Of a stretch of DNA of 64,000 nucleotides, positions 21,786 to 35,716 are shown one piece after another. The stretch comes from Otis tarda. Its lineage: Eukaryota > Chordata > Aves > Otidiformes > Otididae. The translations under genes and the position numbers were made by a program. Under the pieces are notes generated by a model that had not been told where the DNA came from, ran no database searches, and saw nothing but the letters and a program-made list of their open reading frames with translations. Location: NCBI GenBank assembly GCA_026413225.1, contig CM048552.1, positions 194,197,553 to 194,261,552 on the forward strand, written 5' to 3'. Position 1 is the stretch's first letter. Every line of letters starts with the position of its first letter.

Positions 21786-23940
21786 TCCTTAGCTGTGTTA
21801 TGCTGCAAAACCCCAGGTGGAAATATTTGTGTTTGAGCACAAAGGGAGGTGCACAAACTCCTTAATGATCTCATGTTGCCCATCTTTCCTGTTTCTCCTG
21901 TGTGTGTCAAGGCAGGAGGACTTTGTCGTCGATCAATGTTAGTTTTGATCCCTTGGATGACGGCGGGAGGAAGGCGGGTGCTGCTGGGATGAGCTGCATT
22001 TCTCTGCAGGCATCTCAGCACAGAGCTGCTTTTTACACAACATTTTTGGCACAACAGCTCTTGGGAAATAGCTTTGCTTCTGTCACAGGAGCACGGAGAG
22101 ACCACAGTTGGTGGCTTTTGCCAGACATTCCGGTGCTATGAATAGCCACAAGCTCGTTTCACCACTTGAGATATGGATTTCCTCCTGTACACTCACCTTA
22201 AACCTCCTGTCACACCACGGGAGCTCACATCAATGAGTAAAACCAGCCAGAAGCGTGTAGCCAAGCATCTTTTGACTGCTGTTAGGATAACGTAGCAATT
22301 TGCCATCTTCCTTCTCTTCTCTTGTCTGTAATTATACTTTAGTCACTGGTCATCTGTTCTCTCCAGGCCTATAATCCAGCAACTTTTCCCGTCCTGTCAC
22401 CTACAAGTACCTATTTGTTTGCACAGTTAGGAAGGCTTAAACTTCTTTTTCTGCTTTTTTGGGAAGACACAAACTGCAGGCAATTTAGCTGGTGATGTAA
22501 CACCGATAATGTGCCTCGCTTGGAAAAAAATCCATAGGTGCTTTAAGAGTTAACCATATGGATATGACAGTAAACATGCTCTGAAAGCCTCAGGAAACGT
22601 TAAATGAAAGCAGAGCTGAAGTGGGGAAGGTAGAAAGGCAGCCGGGACTCAGTGCAGGCAGAGATTCCCCTTCATGTTGTACATATAGCAATGTCCATCT
22701 CCCACATATTTAACAAGATATAAAGTTGTAGTGCCCTGTATGGTCACTAAATTGTCTTCTGTAAGCAACTATGCTTATTTGACTTTGGCACCTTTCTAGC
22801 AGTGTGGAAAGCGTTTGTAAGGAACCATAAAAAGTCATTACATATGCAGAACAATTGAACCTCCGCAGCATCTGTGGTAGGAAACACATCTGTCTTCTGT
22901 CCCTTTCTTTCCTAAATGTCTCCCTGAATCAACTTTTATGGGAGGGTCATAAATATCCCTTTCTGTTCGAATCCAGGAGTTAACAATACCCCCTGTGACC
23001 GTAAACACAAGATGTTTCATTGAGGAAAGAGGTGCACTCAAGTAAGCAGAGATCTTTGTGACAGTTGCTGCCAGTATGGTCCCCATGCACCGCTAATCAC
23101 ATTAGTGGGAGAGCACGGAGGTGGCCAGCAGACAGCGAGAGAAAGAGGGAGAGAAAAGCAAGACTAATCTTGTTAAAAGGAAAGCAAAGATAGACGCTAC
23201 TTTTACACTGAAGCTTATAACGTCCCCATTTTCCCAGGACTGGAATCACCTGGATGCTCGCTGAGCAGCATGGCCACTGCTGTCGTGGAAGCAAACAGCC
23301 CCAATTCTCGCTTGTGTTTACTGAGGGCTGGTTTTTCTTATGGCTTTTTGCCATCCATTTTTCTTGGTTTCTGCACAGGCAACCTTGAATCCTTCCTGAA
23401 GTAGAGGTTTACTTGCATCCAATAACTTTAAAAGCAGTAGGACTGCTTTTAATCCCCTGCCTGTGATCCTTTTCCAGCAGAAGAAGACCCATGATTTTTA
23501 ACAGATTAAACAAGAACCTAATCTAAAATATCCATGTGTTTCATCATTCTCCCCTGGGGAGGCAATATCAGATGTTTGAAGGTGCTTCCTCCCTGAACGA
23601 AGCCTTTCGCTTTCTGACTGCATGCGGACGATGTGCAGATCCCAGCCGTGTGGCTACAACACACTTTTCTTACTCAGGGAGTCCCAAATCAACCTCCAAG
23701 CTGGCAGCTAACAATTAGCCAAGCAGTCGCTACGTGGCTTCTGACAGTCCCCACAGCAGGGTTTCATCCTCTAGTCAGGGCACACAACCTTGCCACGCCG
23801 TGAGCTGTGATGCAGCGGCTTTGCCCCAGGCCTGAGGTCCCCTCTGCCCACTCCCTCCTGCCACATTTTGTGGAGATGGGGTGAGGGAAGGGGGTGCAGG
23901 AGGAGATGTGTTCCTGACCAGACACTCGCTGAACTAGGTG
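21786..23940. other. intergenic DNA, no gene seen
   Basis: No exon or repeat recognised. Confidence 0.6.
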
Positions 23941-24206
23941 TAATGGTTTCAAAATAGAGGGAGATAGATTCAGATCAGATATTAGGGAAAATATTTTTTA
24001 CAATGAGAGTGGTGGAACACTGTAACAGGTTGCCCAGAGAGGTGGTTGATGCCCCATCCTTGGAAACATTCAAGGCCAGGCTGGATGAGGCACTGAGCAA
24101 CCTGATCTAGACAAAGATGTCCCTGCTCTTTGCAGAGGGGTTGGACTAAATGACCTTTGAAGGCCCCTTCCAACTCTAACCATTCTATGATTCTATAATT
24201 CTATGA
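23941..24206 (+). mobile_element. CR1 LINE 3' fragment
   Basis: It begins at the end of the CR1 reading frame ('taatggtttcaaaatagagg') and runs to three ATTCTATGA-type units. It is clearly the same subfamily as the longer copy at 46880-48088: the two 3' UTRs align almost base for base. Confidence 0.95.
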
Positions 24207-27200
24207 AGCATAGACATCAACACGTGCACTAACCCACAGCCGCAGTTCTGCGTGTGGGACGCTGTGATGTGGTGCTGAGGCTCTCCAGCCAGCTGGGAGC
24301 TCAGGGCAGGTGGTACCCAAACCAGTGAGCTTCCAGTTCAACTAGGCAAGGCATGCATTTTGGGGAGAAACTTTCCCCTTTTGGGGAACCAGAGCCTGGA
24401 AAGGCAGTGCCACGTGGCCAGGGTGACCCTCCCAGCCAGCACTGGCGAGCTGATGGACACAGCCTTTCCCAGTACTTCTCTAGCACCTTGTAATCAAAGA
24501 GGACAGGGGACGGAGGATCCCATGGATGGGCAGGAGAAATCCCTGATGGAAAATCTTACTTGTTGCATGGGGCGGCAGGGGCAGGGGAGGGCAGAAAATG
24601 AGGAAGCAGCTGGAAATCTGAGAGCTAGGACAGTGGTGATGGGTTCATAGCTGAGAGTCTGTGCCCAACCAGATGGGGAGGGGGTCAGCCACTTGTTACC
24701 TTGTTATTTCATCAAATTCTTAAATATGAGATGCAAACCCCAGACCCTCTGGCGCTGAGAAGATTATTTCAGTATGGATTGGTGGTGGCTAAACGAACTG
24801 GGAAGAGGTCATTGTCCCCGGGTGCTCATGGTCCCCTTGCCATCAGGGCTGGGGCTTTCTGGGAGTGGAGGCAGTGCCAGGCAGGAGGGGAGCCCCTGGG
24901 AAGTGGAGGGACTGACTGCAGGAAGAGGAGAGGCTATGAAGGAGAAGCTCTAGGGAAGCTTGCAACGGTGATTGGGAAAGGCCATTGGGCTGAGGACACC
25001 ACCCCGGGGGAGCAGACCTCATGCTAGGCAGAGACCCCTGCAAAGAAGAGTAGCCCATGTAGACCCAACATTTCTGAGCACCAGAAAGCAGAGACGCTTG
25101 GTGGCCAGCTAACTGAGAGAGAAACCTGAAATTCATGTCTTGTTCTCCCAAGCAATGCATGTTTTTTTTTTCCATCCCAGGAATTGCTTAGTGAGACCAG
25201 AATCCTCCAACCTTCTTCTCTCTGCTCCACTCTTCTTTCTGCCCTCTTCTCTCCTTGCAGGGGCAACACTGCATCCCAAACCGGGTGGCATCATGGGTAC
25301 CTTCCCTAGCCCCCGCAGCCTCTACCACCTCAAACTATGCTGACGTTGACCATTTAATCACAGATGGCTTTAGTGGCTGTTGGGGGAGGGCCTGGGACCC
25401 ACGCAGGGTGGGGAGCCGGGAGCTGTGAGGGGAAGGAAAGGCAGTGAAGAGGATAAAGGGGAGGAGGCTACAGAGGCCGGGGAACAGGGCAAATGGAGGT
25501 CTGGAAGGAGGAGAAAGAACAGCCAGAAAGAGCTGAAGGGGGAGCCTGTTTTCTTGCCAATGTTGCCTCTGATGAGAAGGAAACAGATGAAGGAATGAGG
25601 AGTTTGGGTACTGTAGAAAGCCAGTGTTTATGTCCATGCAAGCCCTTTGCAGGCTGTAGGGGACGTCCCCAGTGTGCAGGTCCCCACATGCACACTGCAT
25701 TTCAGCTCCAAAGGCAACAGGCAGCCCAAGTCCTCCCCTCACTCACCTCTTCTGCAGGTGCACAGTCTGGATTACTATTATTGCTATTATTATTTTTCTT
25801 ACAATCATTACAATCTTACAATCACTACTACTGTAGTAGTAGTACCCTATTAATATTATTATTATTATTATTTCCTGATTTTCCCAGGAATCTGGACCTT
25901 TGTCTTATATAAGCAAAAAAAAATCACTTGCAGTTTCTCTTAAAGACAGAAAACACCTTGCATTTTCTCTTGAGGACGTCTGTGTGGCTCTCAGGTACAA
26001 TTCATTCATCTCCTTGGCTAAGCCAATGTATTGATTCTTCCCCTGGGCTCTGCCCCCTCCATGCCTTCTCTGTTTACAGAGTTATCTTTAGCATTCCTGC
26101 CTCCCCACCACTGCTCAGGGGCAGCAAACAGTTCAGTTAAAATTGATCCGGCGGATACAAGGAAAGATGTCATGAAGAAACCCGGGGCACGAGGCCATTC
26201 ACAGTCTCTCTGCTGTCACATAAGAAGGCTGAGGGTCGTTTCGGCATTAACTGGCTGCTGAGGTGGGTTCTCATAGCATGACTCGCTAAGTGGAAACTGG
26301 GGTGTTATTACAATTATTGTCATCATTGCTTTTGTGCAATGAGTTAAACAAACCCTAATTCCACCTTTCTCCTTAAACATATATGCAGAAAAATGATGCA
26401 GACCACCCAGCCTTACCTGTGCGGTACAGCCCAGAGCCTCTTAGCCTTACTTTCAGCTTCAGTCCCATGGTTTTGCACAAGTGTCTGAAAGTGGAACAGG
26501 AGTCTTCTCAGTGTTTGTCAAGACATCCATCAGGGCTGCCTCCAGCTTTGCAAGGACTACTCAGAGCAAATTACCTCTTCTTGGGAACATACTGGATCCT
26601 CTCCATTTTTTAACCATAGATAGTGTACACAAAGGTTGTATTAAATTAACTACTTGCAGGTGCAGTCCCTGTTCCTTGTACCCCAGTCCTGCAGATCATG
26701 TTCAGAGGATTACAGGTTCACATGAGTCATACCAGAAACCCTCCGCTTTTCTCAGGGAAATGACTTTATCCCTGGGCTGCAATGTCTGGCTCCTACCCAG
26801 GCGCCTTGCATGGTCTTCTGAAATGTCACTCTTTTTTTTCCCTGCAGAGTGGCCTAAACTCAACCAGAGTGGTGAGATGGTGGTGCATGACTTCCCTTTG
26901 CAAAGGGAGGGGAATGTTTAACCTTCAGGCATCGCCGTGTTTAGCACGGCGCTGCCCGATTCCTGGCGTGACTCCTTGGCCTGCCCTTCCCCAAGGTGTG
27001 TGGGATCATAACTCCAGCTGTGCAGCACTCAGAGGAAGCAGTGGGGAGCGTGGGAGGTGGAAGGACCTACAGCGCACCCCAGATCATGGGCAATGGCCTT
27101 GATCCCCTTTAAACACCTGAACCTGCCAGAACAGTATAAACCTGTAAATTGGAAAACACTAAGTACAAAAAAACCCAACCAACCCAACCCAAACCTCATG

Positions 27201-29295
27201 TTTCAGCCACTCTAGGTGATGGTTGATTCAAGCATCATTAAGTGAGGACTCCATTTCCAGCAGCTGTGGACAACCATTTTGCTCTCCAGGTCTGAATCAG
27301 CACAGGCCCTCAGGTGGCACACAGCTGCTCCAGGTAGGCTGGCAAGCTCATCCGACTGACTTTTCTGAAAAAAATTAAAACTATCTGAAGAAGTTGGAGT
27401 ATAGGAGTCTCTCCTTCATCCTAGTTCTATGTGGCTTATATATGTCTCTTTTTGTCTACAGTAATTACCTTGTTTTCTATAGTGGCCTGCATCAGAGAAA
27501 ACCTGTTTTCCAAGGTGTTGCCCTGGGTGGGAAAGTCTGTGAAAGGTGGTTGTGACTTCTCCCAAAGAAAAGCCAAAGAGCTTAAAGAGTGGCTTGGTGG
27601 GGCCAAGCTGACTTGATGCACCCCACAGCAACCTCCAGCTTATGAGTGTTTTTGGAGCTTCAATAATGGAAAGTACGGGAGCACCATTGCTGGGAGGAGC
27701 GGGGAGCAGTAAGGGTGATGCTCTGGTTCCAGTTAACTCAGTGATCTCTGTGTGTCATGATAAGGTGTGCAAACGAGACTGTAACAGTCCTCAGTCCAGG
27801 AGTGTTGTTCTCTCCAGCACCTCCCACGCAGCGTAGTCCTTTCTCTGCATTGCCCCTGGTTGTCGTCTGTACCTACCAGGGAAAAGCCATCAGTTTTGGA
27901 ACTGTTCATGGCGACGAAGGCACAGATACACGGAACTGTAACTCCCATCATCCAAGATCCTTTCCCATGAGCTTGGGGATTATTCCACAGTGTGTGGCCT
28001 GGGTGAAGCAGCTCTGCTCGTGCCACCAGATGAACGCTCCTCTGCTCTGCTGGGGACAGAGGATGGAAAGCGGGCTTTTCCTACAGCTCCCTTGAGCGGA
28101 CAGATTGCCACGTGCCTGAGAATGGGTACACAGACACTGCTAAACACCATCTGAGCTGGATTTGTAAATGGTACAGGAAGGTGCTGTGTTTTATTCCAGG
28201 GTGTTTAATGGATTTTCCTGGAGAGAAATCAATGCCAGCTTAACAGGAACACTGGTCTGTTTTTTCGCTGCCTCTCTGCAATCCCTGCAGGCTGCCGCCA
28301 TCTCATTCACCATACAGATGGCAATATCCAGTGCCTACAGTTTTTAAGCACTTGTATAGAAGAGAGAAAAGCAGGCTCTTTCCAGCCGTAAACAACATAT
28401 CTATGTCTGCTTGGTAACAACAGTACACAAACAGCCTGGTGTTCCATCTTCTAGCTCCCTCTCTTATGAAGCGTCTTCCTAGACCATCTTCAGAGGCACT
28501 ACTTTGTTTCTTCTGCTACACAGGAAAATGAATAGACACAGTCCTGTGTTTAGAAGGGCTTTTACACATCTTCTTGCATACAAATTGGTGTTTTTCTCTT
28601 TAAATCAGCAGACCCAAGAATGATGCAGATTGTTATGTGGATACATAAGGTTTTGGAAGGAGGGGGATGTTAAAAGCTGAAGTTCTTGATTTTTAACCTT
28701 AATTAGTCCTGAAGACTCAAAATCCTGAGTTGTGCCTTTGCCTCATTTTGGTATAAACCGTAGGTTTTCAGGCAAGGATGACTTTGGAAGTTTGAAAACT
28801 CTGTCAAGTCAGATTGGACAAATCTGTGCATAGCAACTGCAATTCTTCACCTACTGAAAACATAGGAAAGCTTTTCTCACTTTCAGAAAACTACATAATA
28901 AAAATGTAACCACACTTGCTCACTGCTACAGGTCAACAGCTGAGATTACATATTGCCCTTGTGATGTTTCTGAAACGTCCTTTGATAGCCATTGTCTTTA
29001 AATGACATTACTTGTACAAACCCAAGAAAATAATAAAAAATAATAATATTTCTGATACTTTATGTCTTTATACTTTTGTGATAAAAATTAGCTGGCATTT
29101 CTGTAGTCATCAAGCTGCTTTACTGGGCTTAAATTATTCTGTGTTAACATTCACAATCCAGAACTACCAAACTTCCCTCTAGTAGAAAAGAAGAAATCTT
29201 TCTTTTTCAAAAATGAGTGAAGAAGATTCCTTTCCTTTCCATTACAAAGGTAGGTCCTATTCCTTTTTAAATTGAAGCTTGTGATACATATTTAC
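24207..29295. other. intergenic DNA with purine-rich tract and trinucleotide repeats
   Basis: A purine-rich, G-run-rich stretch lies at about 25375-25530 and an ATT/ACT repeat cluster at 25768-25873. No exon recognised. Confidence 0.6.
25768..25873. repeat. ATT/ACT trinucleotide repeat cluster
   Basis: Imperfect ATT runs on both sides of an ACT-to-AGT inverted stretch (25824-25843), which can fold into a hairpin with nine pairs and a two-base turn. Confidence 0.85.
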
Positions 29296-29830
29296 TTATT
29301 GCTGTAAGTTAACACCAATGTTGTACAGTTTCCACACATTCTTTTGAACGCTGTCTGCATCCTTGTGGACAAGGAGCTTAAAACTTTGCTGGTTGCTGTT
29401 GTCAATGATCTCTTGCATGAAGATCTCATCTTCTGTTGCTTTCATGCTTGTGGTTATTAATATAAAATTATCATCAATGGTATTTATGTGTCATTTAGCC
29501 AGCTGCTGTTCAGACACATAATAAGAGACATACCCTGCCCTTGTGCATTAGATAACCAAGATTACTCAGTAAATATAATTCTCCTAAAGACTATGCAAAC
29601 AGTTCATGTTCTACGTTGCACTTCCCTAGTCCTTCCTTCTTTTCTGGATTAATTGGTTCATTTAAACACCTTTCTAGGCAAATGTGACTGTCCCCACATT
29701 CTCCCAGCTTTCTTCACCATTAACTATCATGATGAACTGAGTTGATGCATCAAAGCAAATCCCAGTCTGGTAAGAAGTGGTAAGCAGGTTTTCTGCCTCT
29801 TTCATAGATTGCTTGATTCAACTGAGAGCG
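29296..29830 (-). pseudogene. unidentified coding-like remnant
   Basis: The minus strand has two coding-like stretches, at about 29296-29490 and 29680-29820, with protein-like composition (for example SFKLLVHKDADSV and QFIMIVNGEESWE). They are separated by decayed sequence. I do not recognise the family. It could be a dead host gene, a processed copy or part of an old element. It lacks the compositional bias of the random frames around it. Confidence 0.35.
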
Positions 29831-32800
29831 CCTTATATTATGATTGGCTCTGTTTCCCTGGCACGGTCGTTTGGTTATAATTTTTCTCTGGTGCTCTGTC
29901 AACTTCACAGGCCTGCATAGTCAGAAGGCAGTGATAATAAAGACAGACAGTGATCTCTCTTGTCAAACTCAAACTTCCTTGAAAAGGCACCAACATGTGT
30001 TGAAAATAAGACAACATCTAGTAGCATGTTATATCTGTTTCACCAAAGTATGTTAATTGGAAATGCACTGAATCAGAGCTTTCCAGCTGAGATGACCTTT
30101 CCGTAGAGCAAGAGATGCTACATGACCTTTATGCAATCTCACTGTGCTGGTTCTAAAACATCCTTTGTTGACAGATTCAGATATGTGAACCAGAGTAAGT
30201 CCTTGCTAAAATGCTCCAGCCCTTAGGGCGGTCCCAGCTAAGTTTGAGCTACAAGCTGCAAGCCTCCACAAGTAATCAACCTGTGTTGAGAGCCAGCTGG
30301 ATCACCTGCAGATGTTAGCTGTGGTGGCAGACACTTGCCCAAAGGGAACTGGTTTGAAGTTACTCAGCTTTCATCAGATAGCAAAAATTATCCCTCCTGA
30401 CTGACCGCAGTTACTTTGAACAGTGAGTGCCCAGTGAGAAATGGCTCTGGATTCCAGCGCCAGCTCTATCCAACCTACCTAGCTCAGCCACTCCATTTAA
30501 AAGGGGCAAAGTCATAATGATTTCTTCCTGGCATTGGATGATCAGTGCAGAAAAAAGCCTTTCTCATTCTGCCTTCAGCACGCCTACTCTGGAGCTCAGC
30601 CAGACTCTCAACACAGCACCGCAGCCCACAGCCCTTGTCAGAGAACTGCCTGCATCCAGATCTGTAATAAACACCACGTCCTCATCTCTCAATGGATCAC
30701 AGTTGGAGGAGGCCTCTGAGATAACCTTGGCCAGTTTAAAAACAGTCCAGATTAATGCTTTTGGACCTGGACGTGACTGTGGAGTTAGCCGAGCACATGA
30801 ATCACCGATGTAACCTGACTGCTATCAAGGAGATGGGGATGTGTCCCCTGACTAGGATAAGCCGGGAAGAAAGCTCAGGCCAGTGGAGATTAAATGAAAT
30901 GCCATTACTGCGCTGTCTTTTAGTGCGTGGCTGATGTATAACATTCTTTACTCATGCAATGTCTGCTTAAATGACTGCAGATAATATCAAGCCAGCTCAC
31001 AGGGTGGGGTTGCTGCAGGCACTTTCCGGGAAGAGAACCCATGTCTTGCCTTCATCCTTTCTGAAGTTTAAAGGCAGCTATGGCCAGCCCTCTCCAGCTA
31101 AAAGGCAGTGGAAATCTCCTGTGACAGGAAACTCAGAGAAAATAACGTGTTCTGGGAAGATTCACTGGGTATTGATGGTATGGGGTGGCTGACCTCCCAT
31201 AGCTGCCTGAAAGCTGGACCTGCCCTTGAAGATCTCCCCCAAGCACTCATTTGCCAGGGTATCTGATTCTGCTCTCTGAGGAACCTGGAGCCAGCTGAAT
31301 TAGTTGCAACAGGCAGTGTAATAATGCAATGTAATAGGCTGCATTCTTATTGTAGGCAACAACTTGACTTTGATGAAGAATAAGTTTTTAAATACATTTC
31401 AAAGAAACATTGCGAGCTGGCCTGAGCATCTGCCAGTTCTGGTTGGGGTCAGAAGAGCACAAGTGTGTATTTTTATAGGTGTACCTGCCCCTGAGAGCAG
31501 AAGCAGCACTCTGAAGAAACCTTAATTTCCTGCCATGGATGGTGATCAATGCTCGGGTTAACCCCTCTCAGAGCCACCTACTCATTCCCCAGGCTTTGTA
31601 AGAAAGAGGTTCCAACAGATGCTCTGAATTTCAGTTTAACAGGATGCCCACAGTAGATGACATGAACCTCTGCTTGGTATTCCAGCTTTGTCCACCTCAA
31701 AACTGAACTCTTCTGTGGCAGAACTGAGAGGGTGATTGAGAAATGGAGGAAACCAGTGGTTGGACACTTGTAGGCAGACTCAGAGCGGCTCTTCCCACAG
31801 GTGTCCAGAACACCAGTTCTTGAACTTGGGGCTGAAGAGAGGAGAATACCTTCTGTAGGGGTCCCAGCATGTCAGATGGTGAAAGATGGAAGTGAAAAGT
31901 TTCCGGTGGTTGTCTTTGCCCTCTTCAATTTTCTGTATGTTCCTCCTCATACTCATGTATCCATAAAATTATTTTCTCTCCAGGAGCCGTATTAAGAAGA
32001 CAGTGCTTGTCTGGAGCCAGTGACACCCTTTGGTGACTCATCCCTTCTCTTGCCATTGGATCCAAGTGATCAATACATTCCTCAAAGGCTGAATCTCAGG
32101 CTGAAGTCCTGGCAGACACAAATGAGACTGGAAAGACAATTTGGAGCCAGGAGTGCAGGTTTCTGTGTGCACAGCAAGAAGCATGGGAGCAATGATGACC
32201 CCTGCACACACCAACATGTCAGCATTTCCATACCTCCCACCAACACCTCCACATGAAGGATCCGTGTTCAAGGTGGTTTCTCCTGGACACCAGAGCTCTG
32301 ACTCCCCCAGAGCCTGGGGTCTGTCTTGTAGCTCTGCAACAGACGTCTGCAAGCCCTGGAAGCCACCAAGTCCCTAGTGTGTCACAGACAGCCCTGGCTC
32401 AGCAAAGCCCAGGCTCAGCAGAGCCCAGGAGTCCAAACTGACTCGCTGCCTGCAAGACAAGCTGGCAGGATCCCACAGTCACATCTGATGGACATGTACC
32501 CACGCATCATTGAAGTGAGTGCATTTTGCAGAAGGTTCTGACTTCTGCAGATTGATGTTGAAGCCTGGAAACCTCTGTCATTGCAGGGCTTGCAGCCAGC
32601 CCTCACTCTGCCCTTAGCCCTGTGCTCATGTTTGTGCTGGTGCTTGGTCGTGTCAGCACTGTGTGATTCAAGAGCTTTCACCGAAGGAAGAATTAATAAC
32701 ATCTGCTTCTTTCTTTCACACTTCTGTAGGACTCAGTCAGCCGTACCGTCGTGATTGATGACATGAGCAAAGCCTTGTTGGCGCCGTCTCGAAGGCAGGT

Positions 32801-34000
32801 GCCTATCAATGAAACGAAAAGACAAGGATGAAGGTGTCTTGCAGGGCTTACAAGTCACCTGTCAGTGCTGGAAAGTCGAAGTGAGTGGCTTGTTCAGGGG
32901 GGTATATTTGCTGACAAAAGTCTGTGCAAACAAGGACCTTGCGAGAAAGTACAGGGAACAGCTGCTCTGTGTCTGGGAAAGGTAAATGCAGTTTGCAGAG
33001 CAAACTCACTCTAATTCAGGCAAATACTGTTACAAGCCACAGAGCTGAAAAGAAAACACGTTTACTGGGATGTTAACATGACTTGTATCAGGGAAATTGG
33101 GAGAATGCCCGTGTCTGTAAGACTGCTGCCTGAAGCAAATCATTCCTCCTAAGAAAACCCTTTTGTGGGAAGCATCTTGCCTTGATCCTCGAAAGTTTGA
33201 GAGCAGGATTTGACTTCCACAGGCCCGCTCCAAGCTCCAGCTCAGTGCTTTCATTTGCAAAAGGTGCTTCAGCCTAGGGGTGCTGATTTGACCTGTGCCC
33301 AGAGCTGTGCTGCAGAGGTCGTGAATGCGGAGCGTTTGTAGGGAATCAGCGCCTTTCAGGAGGCTGGTGCTGAGCATCCCCACACTGAGCATCCCAAATC
33401 ACTGCCCTATCAAAAGTTCATCCCATGTTTCTCCCTTCCCATCTCCAGGACCACTGTCACTGCCCTCAGCTCCCCACAGGGAGAAGCTGGAGATTTCTTC
33501 AGGAGAGCAGGAAAAGCTGCAAAATTTGGGGACAGAGCCCCACCTCATGGAAGCGACCTCCAACTCTGCTCAGCAGAAGCCTTTGTGGGGTGGCTTGTGA
33601 CCCCCAGCACGACCTTGTGCCCCACATCATACCTGCTGCCACATGAACTGATCTAATAAAAGGTTTTTATCTCAGTATCAATCACAGCACAACGTCGTCT
33701 CTGCAGATACACAGAACAGGCGGTGCCTGGGTCTTCCTCTCCCGTAGCTCAAGATAATTTGTGCAGCACATGTGAATGGAAGTCATATTTGTGTTACTAT
33801 TGACAAGAAAAAAAAAAGTTTTTATTTGTTACAGCACGTTTTTACCAACTTTGTTCATACATCTGTAGCAGCAGATCACTCTCCTCCTCCTCCTGGAACC
33901 GCCCCCCCCCAACCCCCAGAAGGTCCTGTGGCACCGAACAGAGCTGGGCAATGCCACAGCAGAAGGGTAAGCTGCCTTGAAATCGTTATCCAGTGGTGTC

Positions 34001-34056
34001 CACAGAACACATCACCAGTCAGGAGCCCCACAGAAAGCATCACCAGTCAGGAGCTC
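34001..34056. repeat. 28-base direct duplication, two copies
   Basis: Units 34001-34028 and 34029-34056 share 'catcaccagtcaggagc' and differ at only a few positions. Confidence 0.85.
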
Positions 34057-35689
34057 CTGCACCTGTGCAAGGAGATGCAGGACTGAATCTGCTCCATCAG
34101 ATTAATTTGATTTCTGTTGACAGTTTCTTGTTCCTGTCAGGAAAAGAAAGTGAACTTGTCCCCTTCCAAAGGGGACTTCTGATTTGGGAAATTAAGTCTA
34201 GGTCTGCCGTACAAGTCAGAAAAGCAATAAGTCGTTTTTTCCAAACCCTGTTAGTCTGTCTAGAAAAAAATATAATGAGCAGCCTGTTGCAGCCAATGTG
34301 TAACTGTGACTGCTACCCTCAACATGTGTGATCAGGGATCCTGGAGGGATTATTTAGCAGATATATATTTCTGCTAAAATATTATATATAAATATGCATA
34401 TATATAAAATCTTCGTTCTGTTTGATTGACATGCAAAAACCCCTAGAAACATCAGTGATGTCCTTTGATCCATTTGATATAATCAGAGGTGATCACATCT
34501 CACATTGCTTGGCTGATTTGCTTTCTTAAATTCAGATTTTTCTGTCCTGTATTTCAATGCCTACATTCCTGTAAACCACAAAGGTGGCTCAAAAAGCCCA
34601 TGATTTTGCACACCAGAGCAGAGAGCTCCACAGAAGCTGTGGGGAGCTCCTGCTCCCCAGGCTCCTGCTCAGCACACGAACCCCAAAGCAACAGCCAAAG
34701 CCACCAGTATATCCAGCTGAGGTTGTTGCCATTTCTTTAGGCTGGAAGTTCCCAATGTTTTGCTCAGGAATTGCTACTAGTTGGTAAAACATGAAGGCGG
34801 TTCCTCACCAGCACCAGACACTTGTGTGAGACAGGAGGTGCTCAGTTGCCTTCTGCCAGCCCAGAACAGCAGTGAAACCTTGATCAAGCCCAAATGACCT
34901 CATGATAAGCAGAGCAGGGTGTAAGCTTGACTATTTCTAAACCTCTTGCAGTAAAAATGCAGGCGCTGAGCAGCCTGTTTATGCCTGGGACTAACGTGAC
35001 TCTTGGGAACAGGGTTTGTAGGGGATTGTGGAGTTTTGATTTTAAATGTTTTATGGAAAGCCTGAACAAACACCATTAGCCAGCTCAGTGCTTATTAATA
35101 ATTAAGCTGGATAGCACCAAGCTGCTTTCAATTGATTTTTCAGAGGTGAGAAAACAAGGTGGAAGTTTCATTTCCATGAGACACATGTAAAGAAGATCTG
35201 TCATGCTGAGGAGCTTGAGTCCTTCAGTGCACAGGGCTGCAGAGGGTGATGCTCTGCTGGGGACACCCCCAGCCCCATCCCTGCTGCCCCCACAGGCAGC
35301 TGGGACAGAAAATGGGGTGATGGTGGAGACCAGGTCCCTCAGGTTGCCAGCACCCTTCTTGGGGCTGCTCTCCTCGTGCCCGGCAGAGCTGACAGCACCA
35401 CCTCCTCCCTTTTCGGCTCATCCCTTGCACAGGTTGCCAACAGTAGAGGCAGAGGTTCAGGTGCTCTCTCCACATCCAACATCGGTCACAGGAGTTTTCC
35501 CCACTCAGGATGTCCTCGGTTCACTTGGGTGTGCTGTCGGAGGGTGTACAAGGGACTTGCCGGGGCCACCATAGTTGGGCACCCTCTGAGCATCCCTGCA
35601 CCATCCATGGGCTGGTTTGGAAGTAAACCTTCCTCTCAAGCCTCCCTGCCTGGCCTTGGCTCCTGCCTGCCGTGGGAAGGCGACTTTTT

Positions 35690-35716
35690 GGGCGGCTGGG
35701 GGGCGGGGGGGTGGGG
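35690..35716 (+). other. G-quadruplex-capable tract
   Basis: Four G runs of 3, 6, 7 and 4 separated by loops of 5, 1 and 1 bases. It fits the canonical quadruplex pattern with short loops. Confidence 0.7.

Noticed and set aside
22963-22976. GTTCGAATC, like the T-loop of a tRNA
   Set aside because: The flanks do not pair as a T stem, and there is no A box or acceptor stem at the right distance.
25335-25742. 135-codon minus-strand frame
   Set aside because: Antisense of a purine-rich tract, which yields serine-, proline- and leucine-rich chance frames.
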